Shown: positions 50,127-59,784 of the stretch, piece after piece
Layout of the letters: each line of letters starts with the position of its first letter
How positions within the stretch are numbered: the stretch's first letter is position 1
DNA from: Acidobacteria bacterium AB60
GTDB taxonomy: Bacteria > Acidobacteriota > Terriglobia > Terriglobales > Acidobacteriaceae
Assembly (NCBI GenBank): GCA_008682415.1
Contig: VANK01000001.1
Coordinates: 558,001 to 622,000 of the forward strand
Reading direction: 5' to 3'
Length of the DNA: 64,000 nt
Program-made: the position numbers and the translations under genes
Notes under the pieces: generated by a model
Seen by the model: only the letters and a program-made list of their open reading frames with translations
Told to the model about the DNA's origin: nothing
Database searches by the model: none

Positions 50127-52457
50127 TCACGGCATGTAATCACGCCGTTCAATGCCGAGTTTCTTGAGTTTCGAGTTCAAGGTGGTGCGTTTCAGCCCCA
50201 GGCGTGCGGCGGCTCCGTCCGTGCCGCCGATCATTCCCCTGCAGGACCGGAGGACGCGCAGAATGTGTTCCCGCTCTGCCGCGTGGAGCAGCGGATTCTC
50301 CATCTCGTCTGCATCATCTTCTTCGACTTCAGTCTCAAGCTCGGCCAGAGGCGCGTACAGGACTGACCCGCGGGTGAGGATCACGGCTCGCTCGAGGAAG
50401 TTTTCGAGCTCGCGGATGTTGCCGGGCCATTTCCAGCGGGTGAGCACTTCCATGGTGGCGTCCGGGATGGTCTCGATGTTCTTGCCCATGCGGCGGCTGT
50501 GGGTGGCTACGAAGTGCCGGACCAGGACGGGGATATCGTGAACGCGCTCGCGCAGCGGAGGAGAGAAGATGGGGAAAACCTTGAGCCGGTAAAAGAGGTC
50601 GGCGCGGAACTGTTTCTCCTGCACCATCTTTCCGAGGTCGCGGTTAGTAGCGGCGATCAGGCGAACGTTTACAGAGATGGGGCGCGAACCGCCCAGGCGT
50701 TCGATCTCCCTCTCCTGCAAGGCACGCAACAGTTTGGGCTGCAGGTCGAGGGGAAGCTCGCCGATCTCGTCCAGAAAGAGCGTCCCTTCGCTGGCCAATT
50801 CGAGGCGTCCCATCTTGCGAGCGATTGCCCCCGTGAAGGCTCCTTTCTCATGGCCGAAGAGCTCGCTTTCCAACAGGCCTGCGGGAATCGCGGCGCAGTT
50901 GAGCTTGATAAAGGTGCGGTCTTTGCGGGGGCTGAGACGATGGATCGCGCGCGCGAGCAGCTCCTTCCCGGTTCCAGTTTCGCCCTGAATGAGGACGGTG
51001 GCGTCCGTTGGGGCGACGGTCTCGACCTGCCGCAGCACCTGCTTCAGTCCGGAGCTTTCCCCGACGATATCTTCGAAGCGATTGTCGAGGTTGATCTCTT
51101 CTTCGAGGTAGCGCTTTTCCTGATTAAGGCGATCGCGCGAGTCGGCCATGTTCTTGAAGGCGACGGCATTGTGGACTGCGACCGCTACCTGGTCGGCGAA
51201 GTCGGAGAGCATCTCGGCCTCACGCAGGGTGTAGGCGCCTCCTTTGCGGCTCGACACGTTGATGGTTCCGATGGCATCGCCGCGATAGATAAGCGGAACC
51301 CAGCAGCCAGATTGCATCCCGAGGCTGGTGAGGTGGTCAAGGCCTCCTGCGCCATATTGCGCGTCCCGGAAGTTCGCCAGCACAACGGGCTCGCGGTGGC
51401 GGAAGGCGTCGCCGGCGGGCGACTTGTCGGGAGAGAGCCTCAGATCGCCCCAGCGGGTTTCTCCATCGCCGCCTAGGAACTGAACCACGATCAATTCACT
51501 CTCCGGATCGTACAAGCCCAGAGTAGCGGCGTCGTGGGGGATGACCTCTGCGATGCTCGCCGAGAAGGCTGCCAGCAGCTTGCGGGTATCGAGGTTGGGC
51601 ATGAGAGCTTTGCTGATCTGCAGCATGACCGCTTCCTCAGCCCGCTTGCGATCTGTGAAATCTCGCGTGATCTTGGCGAACCCGGTCACCTCGCCGTTGT
51701 TATCGCGGATGGCGGTGAGCACGCTCTCGGCCCAGAAACGGGTGCCATCCTTGCGCACGCGCCAGCCTTGGTCTTCCAGGCGACCGCGTTCGGCGGCCTG
51801 GCGCAGCATCTCACGCGGGTGGTTCCGGTCCAGTTCGCGCTGGGTGAAAAAACGGGAGAAGTGCCTGCCGAGAATCTCGTCGGCGGCATAGCCGTGGATC
51901 CGCTGGCCGCCAGGATTCCAGGTCGCCACATGCCCATCCCGGTCGAGCATGTAGATGGCGTAATCGTGGACCGTTTCGACGATCGAGCGAAGCTGCTGAT
52001 CCTGGCGGCGCAGCTCGTCCTGGGCGGCGCGCTGTTCGGTCACGTCGCGTATGAAGCTGACGACGACGGGTCCCGTCTCAGTCCCGATGGGACGCAGCAT
52101 GATGTCCACGGGGAACTCGGTGCCGTCCTTGCGGAGCGCAAACAGGTTCATGGCCGCGCCCATCTGCCGGGTACGCGGGTGCGCATTGAAGTTCTCTCGA
52201 TGGACGGGGTGGCGTCCTCGAAATCTCACCGGAACCAAGTCTTCCACGCGCATTCCGATCAGCTCCGTTCTCGAATACCCAAACATCTCCAGCGCCCGAG
52301 GGTTGGCCTCGCGGATGGCACCGCTTGCATCCGATATCAGGATCGAGTCCGGGGAAATCGCAAAGTGGTTCTCGATGATTATTCGAGCGAACTCTGCGCG
52401 GTGCTTTCGCGCCAGGGCCGCCGCCGCGTCCTGCTCTGGGGAGTTAGAGGGCCGCAT
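50127..52457 (-). CDS. Sigma-54-dependent activator with PAS-PAS-GAF sensor
   Basis: A 776-residue enhancer-binding protein. PAS 1 is at about 30-150 ('[20 protein letters not shown]'), PAS 2 at about 165-280 ('[20 protein letters not shown]') and GAF at about 295-440. The AAA+ domain from about 470 has Walker A '[15 protein letters not shown]', the sigma-54 contact loop 'GAFTGA', Walker B '[10 protein letters not shown]' and sensor motif 'AATNRDL'. The Fis-type HTH is at the C-terminus ('[20 protein letters not shown]'). There is no receiver domain; small-molecule or redox sensing by PAS/GAF is likely. A perfect palindrome lies just upstream. Confidence 0.92.
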   Translation of the reverse strand: MRPSNSPEQDAAAALARKHRAEFARIIIENHFAISPDSILISDASGAIREANPRALEMFGYSRTELIGMRVEDLVPVRFRGRHPVHRENFNAHPRTRQMGAAMNLFALRKDGTEFPVDIMLRPIGTETGPVVVSFIRDVTEQRAAQDELRRQDQQLRSIVETVHDYAIYMLDRDGHVATWNPGGQRIHGYAADEILGRHFSRFFTQRELDRNHPREMLRQAAERGRLEDQGWRVRKDGTRFWAESVLTAIRDNNGEVTGFAKITRDFTDRKRAEEAVMLQISKALMPNLDTRKLLAAFSASIAEVIPHDAATLGLYDPESELIVVQFLGGDGETRWGDLRLSPDKSPAGDAFRHREPVVLANFRDAQYGAGGLDHLTSLGMQSGCWVPLIYRGDAIGTINVSSRKGGAYTLREAEMLSDFADQVAVAVHNAVAFKNMADSRDRLNQEKRYLEEEINLDNRFEDIVGESSGLKQVLRQVETVAPTDATVLIQGETGTGKELLARAIHRLSPRKDRTFIKLNCAAIPAGLLESELFGHEKGAFTGAIARKMGRLELASEGTLFLDEIGELPLDLQPKLLRALQEREIERLGGSRPISVNVRLIAATNRDLGKMVQEKQFRADLFYRLKVFPIFSPPLRERVHDIPVLVRHFVATHSRRMGKNIETIPDATMEVLTRWKWPGNIRELENFLERAVILTRGSVLYAPLAELETEVEEDDADEMENPLLHAAEREHILRVLRSCRGMIGGTDGAAARLGLKRTTLNSKLKKLGIERRDYMP

Positions 52458-52767
52458 CCGAGATTCCTACAACGCACAATATTGTGTTCATTATCACCGT
52501 GCAATACTGCTTAGGTGTTACGAAAGTGCTTATTTGCGCCTGGGCAAGGCAAAAGCCCTTTATTTGGTCATCTTGCGAGATTTGCATCATGCCCCCGGTA
52601 GCGCGCTGAATGCTTGCTTGCTGAAAAAAAGTAACCTGACAGACCACCATCCTTGTCCCAGGCTGCGGGCGAGGAACCGGGTAAGGCACGTTACCAAAGC
52701 CCCACTCTTCTTTGCACCTTCTTTTTGGCGGCTCGAATCCAAGGCAAGACAGGAGAAACATCCGATT
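52458..52767. other. Divergent promoter region between the sigma-54 activator and the SDR gene
   Basis: The 310 bases contain the palindrome CACAATATTGTG (52475-52486) and the near-CRP site GTGT-N6-TCAC (52484-52497). No small gene with a good ribosome binding site was seen. AGGAGA at about 52751 serves the SDR gene. No sigma-54 promoter (GG-N10-GC in context) was convincing. Confidence 0.5.
52475..52486. promoter_or_regulatory. Perfect 12-bp palindrome upstream of the sigma-54 activator
   Basis: CACAATATTGTG lies 17 bases upstream of the activator's start codon (52457). Its place over the likely transcript start suggests an autoregulatory operator, though the binding protein is unknown. Confidence 0.45.
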
Positions 52768-53511
52768 ATGGCAGAGAAAATTGCCTTTATCACAGGCGGA
52801 AACCGCGGGATCGGCCTGCAAACAGCGAAGGACCTGGCGACCTTGCCAGGCTTCACCGTGGTGATCGGCGCACGCGACCTCAAGCAAGGTCAGGAAGCGG
52901 TGAAGACGCTCGGACCCGGGGCGAACGCGGACGCGATCGAATTTGACGTCGTCAACCCGGACCACCACAAGGCCGCCTTCGAATACTTCAATTCCCGGTT
53001 CGGGCGTCTAGATGTTCTGGTGAATAATGCGGGCGTAGCAGCGGGAGGATTCCCTCCGGTCGGGCCGGACCACTCCGCGGGTGAGGTTCCGATGGATGTG
53101 TTGCGGCGGGTCTTTGAGACCAACTTCTTCGCGCAGGTAGCGGTAACGCAGGCGCTGTTGCCTCTGATCCGCAAGAGCCCGGCCGGACGAATTGTCAACC
53201 TCGCCAGCATCCTTGCTTCCCTCACCTACCATGCGGATCCCAAGTCGCCCGTCTACCATGCCAAGTCCTTCGCTTACGACGCATCCAAATCGGCTCTGAA
53301 TGCATTCACTATCCATCTTGCCTATGAGCTCCGCAAGACTAAGATCAAGGTGAATTCGGCGCACCCGGGCTGGGTGAAAACCGCGATGGGTGGCGATCAG
53401 GCGCCGATGGAACTGAGCGATGGCTCGAGAACCAGCGTGGACCTCGCGACCCTGGGAGAGGATGGCCCGACGGGCGGGTTCTTTCACCTGGGCCAACCGC
53501 TTCCGTGGTAG
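52768..53511 (+). CDS. Short-chain dehydrogenase/reductase (carbonyl-reductase-like)
   Basis: A 247-residue SDR enzyme. The cofactor motif is 'FITGGNRGIGLQTAKDL', the Arg in 'IGARDLKQGQEAV' suggests NADP, and the remaining landmarks are 'VLVNNAGVA', the catalytic Ser region 'GRIVNLASILASLTYHA' and Tyr-x-x-x-Lys as 'AYDASKSALNAF', followed by 'HPGWVKTAMGG'. The layout is closest to carbonyl-reductase-like SDRs. The substrate is unknown. ATG 52768 has AGGAGA upstream with slightly long spacing. Confidence 0.9.
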   Translation: MAEKIAFITGGNRGIGLQTAKDLATLPGFTVVIGARDLKQGQEAVKTLGPGANADAIEFDVVNPDHHKAAFEYFNSRFGRLDVLVNNAGVAAGGFPPVGPDHSAGEVPMDVLRRVFETNFFAQVAVTQALLPLIRKSPAGRIVNLASILASLTYHADPKSPVYHAKSFAYDASKSALNAFTIHLAYELRKTKIKVNSAHPGWVKTAMGGDQAPMELSDGSRTSVDLATLGEDGPTGGFFHLGQPLPW

Positions 53512-53617
53512 TGAGTTCCAAGAGATGTCGGCTTGAGAGTGGCGGGGCGGCCATTGGTGATTGCCGCCCCCCTGTTCTACACTCCCAGCGGCGAAGTTCT
53601 TGTGCGAAAGGAACTTT

Positions 53618-55222
53618 ATGCGTACGGGTGTGAAAGTTCTCGTTGCGGTCGTCGGAGTGATCCTCGTTGTCCTCATCCTGGTCCCGTTCCTCGTGAACGG
53701 GGAGACGTTCCGGCCCACTTTGGAGAATCGCCTGACAGCGGCTTTGGGCCGCAAGGTGACTCTCGGGCACCTTTCCTTTTCTCTCTTCTCCGGGAGCCTG
53801 GTTGCCAGCGATATCGCGATCGCGGATGATCCCGCATTTGGCGATTCGCCTTTCATTCAGGCAAAGGAACTTAAGGTGGGGGTCGAACTTCAGCCTCTCA
53901 TCTTCAACAAGGAGCTCAGGATAACCAGCTTACTCATCGACACGCCATCAATTCGGCTAGTGCAGAACCAGGCGGGCAAATGGAACTTTTCGTCGATCGG
54001 CGGCAACAATCCCACCGCGCCGCAGAAGTCCTCGGCTCCGCCGGAGCTAAGTGTCGGCGAGTTGAAGATCACGAATGGGAGTGCCCAGGTTTCCTCCGTC
54101 CCCCCCACCGCCAAGCCTTTCGTCTATTCGGGGGTTGGGGTGGACGTCAAGCAATTTGCCTTTAGGAACAAGTTTCCTTTTGATCTGTCGGCAAATCTGC
54201 CCGCAAACGGCACGTTGAAGCTCAATGGCACCGCCGGCCCGATCTCGGAGAAGGACGCCTCACAAACCCCGGTACACGCCAGCCTGCACATCGCGCATCT
54301 CGATCCGGTTGCGGCCGGAATCATAGAAGCGAGCAAGGGTGTCTCGACGATCGCGGATATTGATGCCCAGGTCGATTCCAATGGGACCCAGCTCAACAGT
54401 GTCGGCAAGATCAAGGCGGCGCGCCTACAGCTATCACGCGCCGGTTCTCCCGCCCCTCAGCCCGTCGATATCGACTACAAGATCTCCAGCGATTTGGTGT
54501 CGCGTTCGGGGAAAGTCTCCGACATCGCGCTTCACACCGGTTCGGTGGCGGCTCACGTCACCGGCAGCTACCGCATGACCCCAGCAGCGATTCTCCTCAA
54601 CCTCCACCTGGCGGCGCCGAATCTACCGGTGGAACAGTTGGAGGAGTTGCTGCCCGCGGTCGGGGTAAAAATTCCGTCCGGGTCATCGCTCAAGGGGGGG
54701 ACGCTGACGGCGAACCTCAACATCAGCGGGCCTGCGACGGAGACGACCTTAGAGGGTCCGGTAGAAATTGATAACACCAAGCTGGCCGGATTTGACCTTG
54801 GTTCCAAGATTCAGGGGCTGAACCCGTTCGGCGGAACGGGCGGAGGAACGGATATCCAGAAGCTCGCCGCAGTGGTCGATTCGACTCCGCAGGTCACGAA
54901 AATCAGCAATATCGATGCCAATATTCCCCAGATTGGAACCGCTACAGGTGCTGGAACCGTGTCCCCGTCTGGGGAATTGAACTTCAATCTGGTCGCGACC
55001 CTTTCCTCCAATAATGCCGTGGGCGCGCTGGCGAATCAGGCGATGAACACGGCCCGTAGCCAGGTACAGGGTCTGATTGGGGGCTTTCTACACCCCGGGG
55101 CCAACTCTGCGCCAACTCCAACGAACACAGCGCGCGGCATTCCCCTCACGGTAACGGGGACAACAACAAACCCAGTAATCCGCGCTGACATACGCGCCAA
55201 CATCAAGGGACTCTTGAAATAG
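53618..55222 (+). CDS. AsmA-family envelope protein
   Basis: A 534-residue protein with an N-terminal signal-anchor helix (VLVAVVGVILVVLILVPFLV). It then shows the AsmA opening 'GRKVTLGHLSFSLFSGSLVA' and long repetitive beta strands. AsmA-like proteins span the periplasm as lipid-transfer bridges of the VPS13-like type and influence outer-membrane assembly. The C-terminal part has 'GTVSPSGELNFNLVATLSS', a typical AsmA_2 strand pattern. ATG 53618 follows AAAGGAA. It converges on the phosphatase gene. Confidence 0.8.
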   Translation: MRTGVKVLVAVVGVILVVLILVPFLVNGETFRPTLENRLTAALGRKVTLGHLSFSLFSGSLVASDIAIADDPAFGDSPFIQAKELKVGVELQPLIFNKELRITSLLIDTPSIRLVQNQAGKWNFSSIGGNNPTAPQKSSAPPELSVGELKITNGSAQVSSVPPTAKPFVYSGVGVDVKQFAFRNKFPFDLSANLPANGTLKLNGTAGPISEKDASQTPVHASLHIAHLDPVAAGIIEASKGVSTIADIDAQVDSNGTQLNSVGKIKAARLQLSRAGSPAPQPVDIDYKISSDLVSRSGKVSDIALHTGSVAAHVTGSYRMTPAAILLNLHLAAPNLPVEQLEELLPAVGVKIPSGSSLKGGTLTANLNISGPATETTLEGPVEIDNTKLAGFDLGSKIQGLNPFGGTGGGTDIQKLAAVVDSTPQVTKISNIDANIPQIGTATGAGTVSPSGELNFNLVATLSSNNAVGALANQAMNTARSQVQGLIGGFLHPGANSAPTPTNTARGIPLTVTGTTTNPVIRADIRANIKGLLK

Positions 55223-55254
55223 TCGTCCGCATACAGTTGCCGAAGAAAACCTGG

Positions 55255-55275
55255 GCGGGCAGATTCGCTGCCCGC
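55255..55275. terminator. Hairpin between convergent AsmA and phosphatase genes
   Basis: A perfect 8-bp stem GCGGGCAG (55255-55262)/CTGCCCGC (55268-55275) with loop ATTCG lies in the 75-base gap between two convergent stops. It lacks a T-run, so its strength as a terminator is uncertain. Confidence 0.5.
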
Positions 55276-55297
55276 ACAGATTCGATGGTGGTGAAAG

Positions 55298-56998
55298 CTA
55301 CTCGTTGCCGTTCCACGTCAGGTCGGGGAGGCCGGCAGTGCCTTCCAGCCGCACGCCATCCAATTTGTTGGGATCGAGGCCAAGGACGGACATGACCGTT
55401 GGCGCGACCTGCATGGTCTGCACTTCCGAGTAGACGGTGCGCTGCTTGAGAGCGGGGTTGGCCACCAGGAGCATGACGTTGGTATCGTCGTGCGCGAACC
55501 CGCCGTGCTCTTCCTGCTTGCCGCTGCTGCCGGTGTAGACGACGCCGGGAGTCGGGGTGACAATGATGTCCGGCGTGCGAGGGTCGCGGGTGGGATCGTT
55601 ATAGCTGAGCGCAACACTCCGGCCGTAGAAGATGGCGCCGCCGCCCCAGGCGGTGCGATTGGCTTCGAGCAGCTTGACCGCAGCGTCAGTGTAGGACGGC
55701 TTGGTGAGCCAGATCAGGGAGACATCATCTTCCGTTGAACCGATTCCGGGCCCATTAGGGTCTTCTGACGGAGGCATCGCCGCATTCATCTGATCCGAGA
55801 TCAACGTAGCCGGTGTTGTGGTGATCTGGATTGCGCCGTGCTTCTTCTCGATGAACGCGTTCGGATCGATGGGAGACTGTCCGTGCTTAGCGGTGATGAT
55901 GATCAGCGTCGAATCCAGGAGATTGCGGCTCTCCAGGTTCTTCACCATCTCCCCGATTGAGTCATCCACATACCCGACGGCGCTGAAGACGGCGTCGCTC
56001 GGCGTGGCCTCGGCGTCCAGATATCCGCCCTTGACGCCGTTCTCGATCAACTTTTGCGCAACGCTGACCGACTGGAAGTTCATACCGAAGAGGTTCGGCG
56101 TCCGCGTGGATTTGTCGCCGAGGTGGGACTTGCCGTTGATCCAGTTCACCACGGCATTCACCTTCAGCGTGTCATAGCACTTCACGTTGACGAAGCTGTT
56201 GGTCCAGGAGGTCAGGTCGGCGGCGCCGTCCGGAACAGCCGAGCAATCGATTCCATCGGGAGTCTTCACTCCAGGAAGGGGAACCACATTGGAGTTGATT
56301 TCCGGCGCATAGAAGTCGTCCAGCAAGCCGCCATGACCGGCAACAGAGACGTAGGCCGGGTGCTTGTCAGACCAGGCAACGTATCCGCCGGCCTTATGAA
56401 CCAGTCCGAAGATGGAGTTCGTGCGAACAAAGTCCGTCGGCGATACCGGAGCGCAGCCGCGTGCAGGATCTCGATCCATCTTGGTGTAGTCAAGCGCGGC
56501 AGCGGTACCGTCGATCAGCTTGGCTCCGGGCGTTCCGCCGTTCAGTTGCGTCTGGTCGAGATCAATGCCTTCCTCGTACTCGGTGGTGTAACCCGTCGGC
56601 GGCTTGGTGGCATCACACGGAGCAGCAGCGTTCCCGTTGCCCGTGGTCACCGCAGGCCCGTCGAGCGACCGGTCGTAGGCCACGTCGTAGTACACACCCA
56701 TGGTTCGCGGTGACGCGCCGCTCACGATGCTCATCAACCCTGGAAACGAGTCCGACGGCTTCGACGTGCTGGCATTCACATACGTCACGCCGCGGCGGCT
56801 CAGCGCCGCAAGGTTCGGACAATACGGCTTGCCGTCGTTCACGCCCGCAACACCCTGCGAACAGTTCTTGAAATCGACGGCGTGCATTCCATCAATGCTG
56901 ATCAGCATGATGTGCTTGATGGGGGCGGCGTCCTGTGCTTGGACACCGGCAGCGGCAAACGCGGCCGCCAGCGCAAGAACGGGGAAACGATTGTGCAT
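55298..56998 (-). CDS. Secreted alkaline-phosphatase-superfamily phosphodiesterase/phosphatase
   Basis: A 566-residue exported enzyme. The signal peptide is 'FPVLALAAAFAAAGVQAQ'. The metal Asp is in 'IMLISIDGMHAVDF', the Ser nucleophile probably in 'STSKPSDSFPGLMSIVSG', further metal ligands are in 'IIITAKHGQSPIDP', and the His is in 'EEHGGFAHDDTNVMLLVANP'. This is the nucleotide pyrophosphatase/phosphodiesterase type of the superfamily. Substrates may be nucleotides or phosphodiesters. It is followed upstream on the same strand by a second phosphoesterase gene 198 bases away. Confidence 0.8.
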   Translation of the reverse strand: MHNRFPVLALAAAFAAAGVQAQDAAPIKHIMLISIDGMHAVDFKNCSQGVAGVNDGKPYCPNLAALSRRGVTYVNASTSKPSDSFPGLMSIVSGASPRTMGVYYDVAYDRSLDGPAVTTGNGNAAAPCDATKPPTGYTTEYEEGIDLDQTQLNGGTPGAKLIDGTAAALDYTKMDRDPARGCAPVSPTDFVRTNSIFGLVHKAGGYVAWSDKHPAYVSVAGHGGLLDDFYAPEINSNVVPLPGVKTPDGIDCSAVPDGAADLTSWTNSFVNVKCYDTLKVNAVVNWINGKSHLGDKSTRTPNLFGMNFQSVSVAQKLIENGVKGGYLDAEATPSDAVFSAVGYVDDSIGEMVKNLESRNLLDSTLIIITAKHGQSPIDPNAFIEKKHGAIQITTTPATLISDQMNAAMPPSEDPNGPGIGSTEDDVSLIWLTKPSYTDAAVKLLEANRTAWGGGAIFYGRSVALSYNDPTRDPRTPDIIVTPTPGVVYTGSSGKQEEHGGFAHDDTNVMLLVANPALKQRTVYSEVQTMQVAPTVMSVLGLDPNKLDGVRLEGTAGLPDLTWNGNE

Positions 56999-57196
56999 AG
57001 ATCCTCCTCAATGAATGGGCGAGTCGTAGATCGTGTGGCCTCCCGAACCATCGAGCGCGGCTCCGGAGAAGAGTTCTCCCGGATCGCATTCAGGATTCGG
57101 GCAATGTTGGGGGGAGCGAGCCGCTGCCCGGCAGGTCTCGCACGAAAGGGCCGGCCGGGCTTCCACCCTGCCGGCTCTCGCGCGCGAGTCGAGAGA

Positions 57197-58348
57197 CTAG
57201 TGAGCGGCGAAGAGGTCCGACATCGCCTTCACGTTGCGGTCTGCGGCGTGGTTGATGTGCGGCAGTCCAAAGCCATCCTCAAGGCTCTTGAGCAGCGAGA
57301 AGTGGTTGTACATCACATTGCTGGTCTTGCCGTGCGTTCCGTAGTTTGTATCCACGATGGCAACCACGTTGTTGGGAAGCGAACTGTAGTCGTTCTCATC
57401 CCAAACGGTGACGATCGCGGTGCGCCCCTGCTTCCAAGCCGGAGAGTTGTGAATCGCCTTGATGAGGACGCTCAGAGCGGCGTCGCCTGAGGCAATGGCG
57501 TTCTGATCGACGGAGCAGCCGGTGCCCATCTCGCTAGATCCGCGGCCGTGCTGGTCATGGCACTGATCGGGAGCGATAAAGGCCAGATTGGGAACATTGC
57601 CGCTGTTCAGATCGGCAAAGAGCTGGTGGAAGTCGACGATCTGTTTGAGGCTCAGCGCCGGATTGGTGCCCGCCTGGACGTTCGCGAAGTAAGCGAAGGG
57701 ATTGTGCTTGACTGCGTAGAGCTTGGGCATCCCGGGTTCAGACGCGGTGACATCCGAGACCAGTCCGTCGCTGTTATTCACCTTGTCAGCGCCGTAAGGC
57801 GGAAGATTCTCCTGGTAGGACTTCCAGGTCATGCCGTGCTCCACCAGCTGATCGGCGATGTTGACGCCAACCGTCTTGGCGGCAGGAACCGGGATATTGT
57901 GGATGGGCTCGGTAGGCGTGCCCTCGTTCGTGGTGTCGAGCGCGGGAGTCGCAGCATCTATGCCGGAGCCCGAGATTGGGCAGGTCACGGGGGCGGAGGA
58001 CTCGTCCACCGGCACCTGCAGCGTGGAGACGCAGTTCGTGTTGTGCCAGTCGGGCGAGTTGTCGTTCTGGATGCCGAAGTTCGATCCGCCGACTATTTCC
58101 AGATAGTTTGTCAGGCTCGGATGGCCCACCGCCCAGTAGTTCTTTGCCAGGTTCGCAGATGCCGCATAGCTGTTGGTGAACGGCGTGAACGTCTGTCCCA
58201 GCACCTGGTCAATGTAGTGATTCTCCATCATGATCACGAAGACGTGATCGAGAGAAGGAATACGGCCGTGATCGTCGTCCTGCGCTACGGCAACGCCTGA
58301 AGCCATTGCGGTCAAGCCGAGCAGTACAGCTGCTTTCTTCAAATTCAT
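57197..58348 (-). CDS. Secreted phosphoesterase (PF04185, acid phosphatase/phospholipase C-like)
   Basis: A 383-residue exported enzyme of the phosphoesterase family that includes bacterial phospholipase C and AcpA. The signal peptide is 'KAAVLLGLTAMASGVAVAQ'. The family opening is 'HVFVIMMENHYIDQVLGQ', and acidic metal ligands are in 'FIAPDQCHDQHG' and 'IVTVWDENDYSS'; the C-terminal His cluster is 'HFSLLKSLEDGFGLPHINHA'. ATG 58348 is preferred to the ATG six codons earlier because it starts a normal signal peptide. Confidence 0.8.
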   Translation of the reverse strand: MNLKKAAVLLGLTAMASGVAVAQDDDHGRIPSLDHVFVIMMENHYIDQVLGQTFTPFTNSYAASANLAKNYWAVGHPSLTNYLEIVGGSNFGIQNDNSPDWHNTNCVSTLQVPVDESSAPVTCPISGSGIDAATPALDTTNEGTPTEPIHNIPVPAAKTVGVNIADQLVEHGMTWKSYQENLPPYGADKVNNSDGLVSDVTASEPGMPKLYAVKHNPFAYFANVQAGTNPALSLKQIVDFHQLFADLNSGNVPNLAFIAPDQCHDQHGRGSSEMGTGCSVDQNAIASGDAALSVLIKAIHNSPAWKQGRTAIVTVWDENDYSSLPNNVVAIVDTNYGTHGKTSNVMYNHFSLLKSLEDGFGLPHINHAADRNVKAMSDLFAAH

Positions 58349-58739
58349 TTCGATTTGCCTCCACACTGGGAAAAAGAAATATCGTTGGCGGATTTTGAGA
58401 CGCGAGAGTCCCGACGCATCCGAGATGCACGGATGCGAGCGCCCCAGCTTGTCGCATTAGCAGACAGAGAAATCCGTTTGCGAGAGGGGACCCGGAAACT
58501 CTCTATCCCGGCAGAACTATAGGTATCCCGATCATCTGTTTGTTTACGGGAAAGTTACTGGGCTGTGAATTCTGTCCAGGGCTTCACCCCCGTTACGGCC
58601 TCGCGCTCAGGCTTGAATATTTGGCCGGAAATGTACTCAATCCAGTGCAGAAAGACCAGACTCGGCTCGAGCATGAACGAGATTTAACATTCGGCAGAAC
58701 AAGAGCATGCACTCAAACTCTCACCCCGCCCCTCAATGT
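58349..58739. other. Intergenic region upstream of the phosphoesterase gene
   Basis: 391 bases between the phosphoesterase gene and the site-2 protease gene, both read leftward. GGAGG at about 58355-58361 (minus strand) is the ribosome binding site. Nothing else recognisable was found; the phosphoesterase promoter should lie here. Confidence 0.45.
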
Positions 58740-59774
58740 TCACCGCATCGGCATCACGATAGGGCTCGCGCCATTCCGCGGAACCGCTGGAAGCGCGTGC
58801 AGCATGACGCCCAGCAACGCCAGCACGGCCACGAAATAAATCCAAGTCCGCCAGTCGTCCTGTTCGGGCTTGTCCTTGGTGTAGAGCCGCCACCCCACGC
58901 CAAGCACCACGAAAAAGAACACCCACTCCCCCGTGTACGACCACAGCGCCAGCGCCACCGCCATCACGCCAAGCCGCTCCACCATCCCCAGCGCGCGCAT
59001 GGCCTGGCTTCCATCCAGAGTCCATACCGGGATGAGATTCAACACGTTCAGCCAGGCTCCCGTTCGCGCCAGCGCTGCCCACACCGGGTCGTGCGTCTGC
59101 AGAAATATCCAGTAGCACCCAACAGCCGCCATCCATCCCGCCAGCGGCCCCGCCAAGCTGATCTCCGCGATCTGCCTCTTCGTCACACCCAGCGCGTTCC
59201 AGCGCACATAGGCGCCGAAGCCCGGAAGGAACACCGGCATCTCCGCAGGCAAGCCGCGCCGTTTGATGTCGATGAAGTGACCCATCTCATGAATCAGGAT
59301 GGAGGCGGCGAAGCCAGCGCCGTAGCGCCAACCGAACATCATCACGTACAGCCCGATGAACGAGAAGAAGCTGAAGAGGAACTTGAGCTTGAAGATGGCG
59401 AGCAGCAGGCCCTTGCTTTTGGCCAGAAGAACCACGACGGGGGCCAGCGGCCCTAGCCTGCGCGCCCAGGAGTAATTCCGAGGCGTGTCAGCAGGAGCGG
59501 CAAGGTTGGCCTGACTTTCCAGGACACGCAGGCGGTCGCGAATCCAATCGGCCTGTTTGGAGTCGGGAGGCAACAGGGCCAACGACCGCTGCCAGATCTC
59601 CCGCGCCTGTGCGAAGTCTCGCCTTTCCTCCAGGGCGCGCGCCTCTTGTGCGAAAGCACTCAGCTCAGCCGTGTGGATCAGGGAGTGGCACTCCGGGCAC
59701 GCGAGCGCACCCAGATTCAGATCATGCCCGCACTGCGGACAGCTTCGAGTGACGGATTCCCCCAAAGTCGCCAA
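58740..59774 (-). CDS. Site-2 protease (M50) family protein with N-terminal zinc ribbon
   Basis: A 344-residue polytopic membrane protein. An N-terminal zinc ribbon (SCPQCGHDLN and ACPECHSL) and a helical, TPR-like segment (about 40-95) precede the protease core. The catalytic motif is 'ILIHEMGHFIDIKRRG', the third metal ligand is Asp in 'NLIPVWTLDGSQAM', and several helices follow. M50 proteases cleave membrane proteins in regulated intramembrane proteolysis, but peptidase-only maturation roles also exist. It overlaps nothing; the neighbouring upstream gene is 10 bases away. Confidence 0.85.
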   Translation of the reverse strand: MATLGESVTRSCPQCGHDLNLGALACPECHSLIHTAELSAFAQEARALEERRDFAQAREIWQRSLALLPPDSKQADWIRDRLRVLESQANLAAPADTPRNYSWARRLGPLAPVVVLLAKSKGLLLAIFKLKFLFSFFSFIGLYVMMFGWRYGAGFAASILIHEMGHFIDIKRRGLPAEMPVFLPGFGAYVRWNALGVTKRQIAEISLAGPLAGWMAAVGCYWIFLQTHDPVWAALARTGAWLNVLNLIPVWTLDGSQAMRALGMVERLGVMAVALALWSYTGEWVFFFVVLGVGWRLYTKDKPEQDDWRTWIYFVAVLALLGVMLHALPAVPRNGASPIVMPMR

Positions 59775-59784
59775 AACCGGTTCC

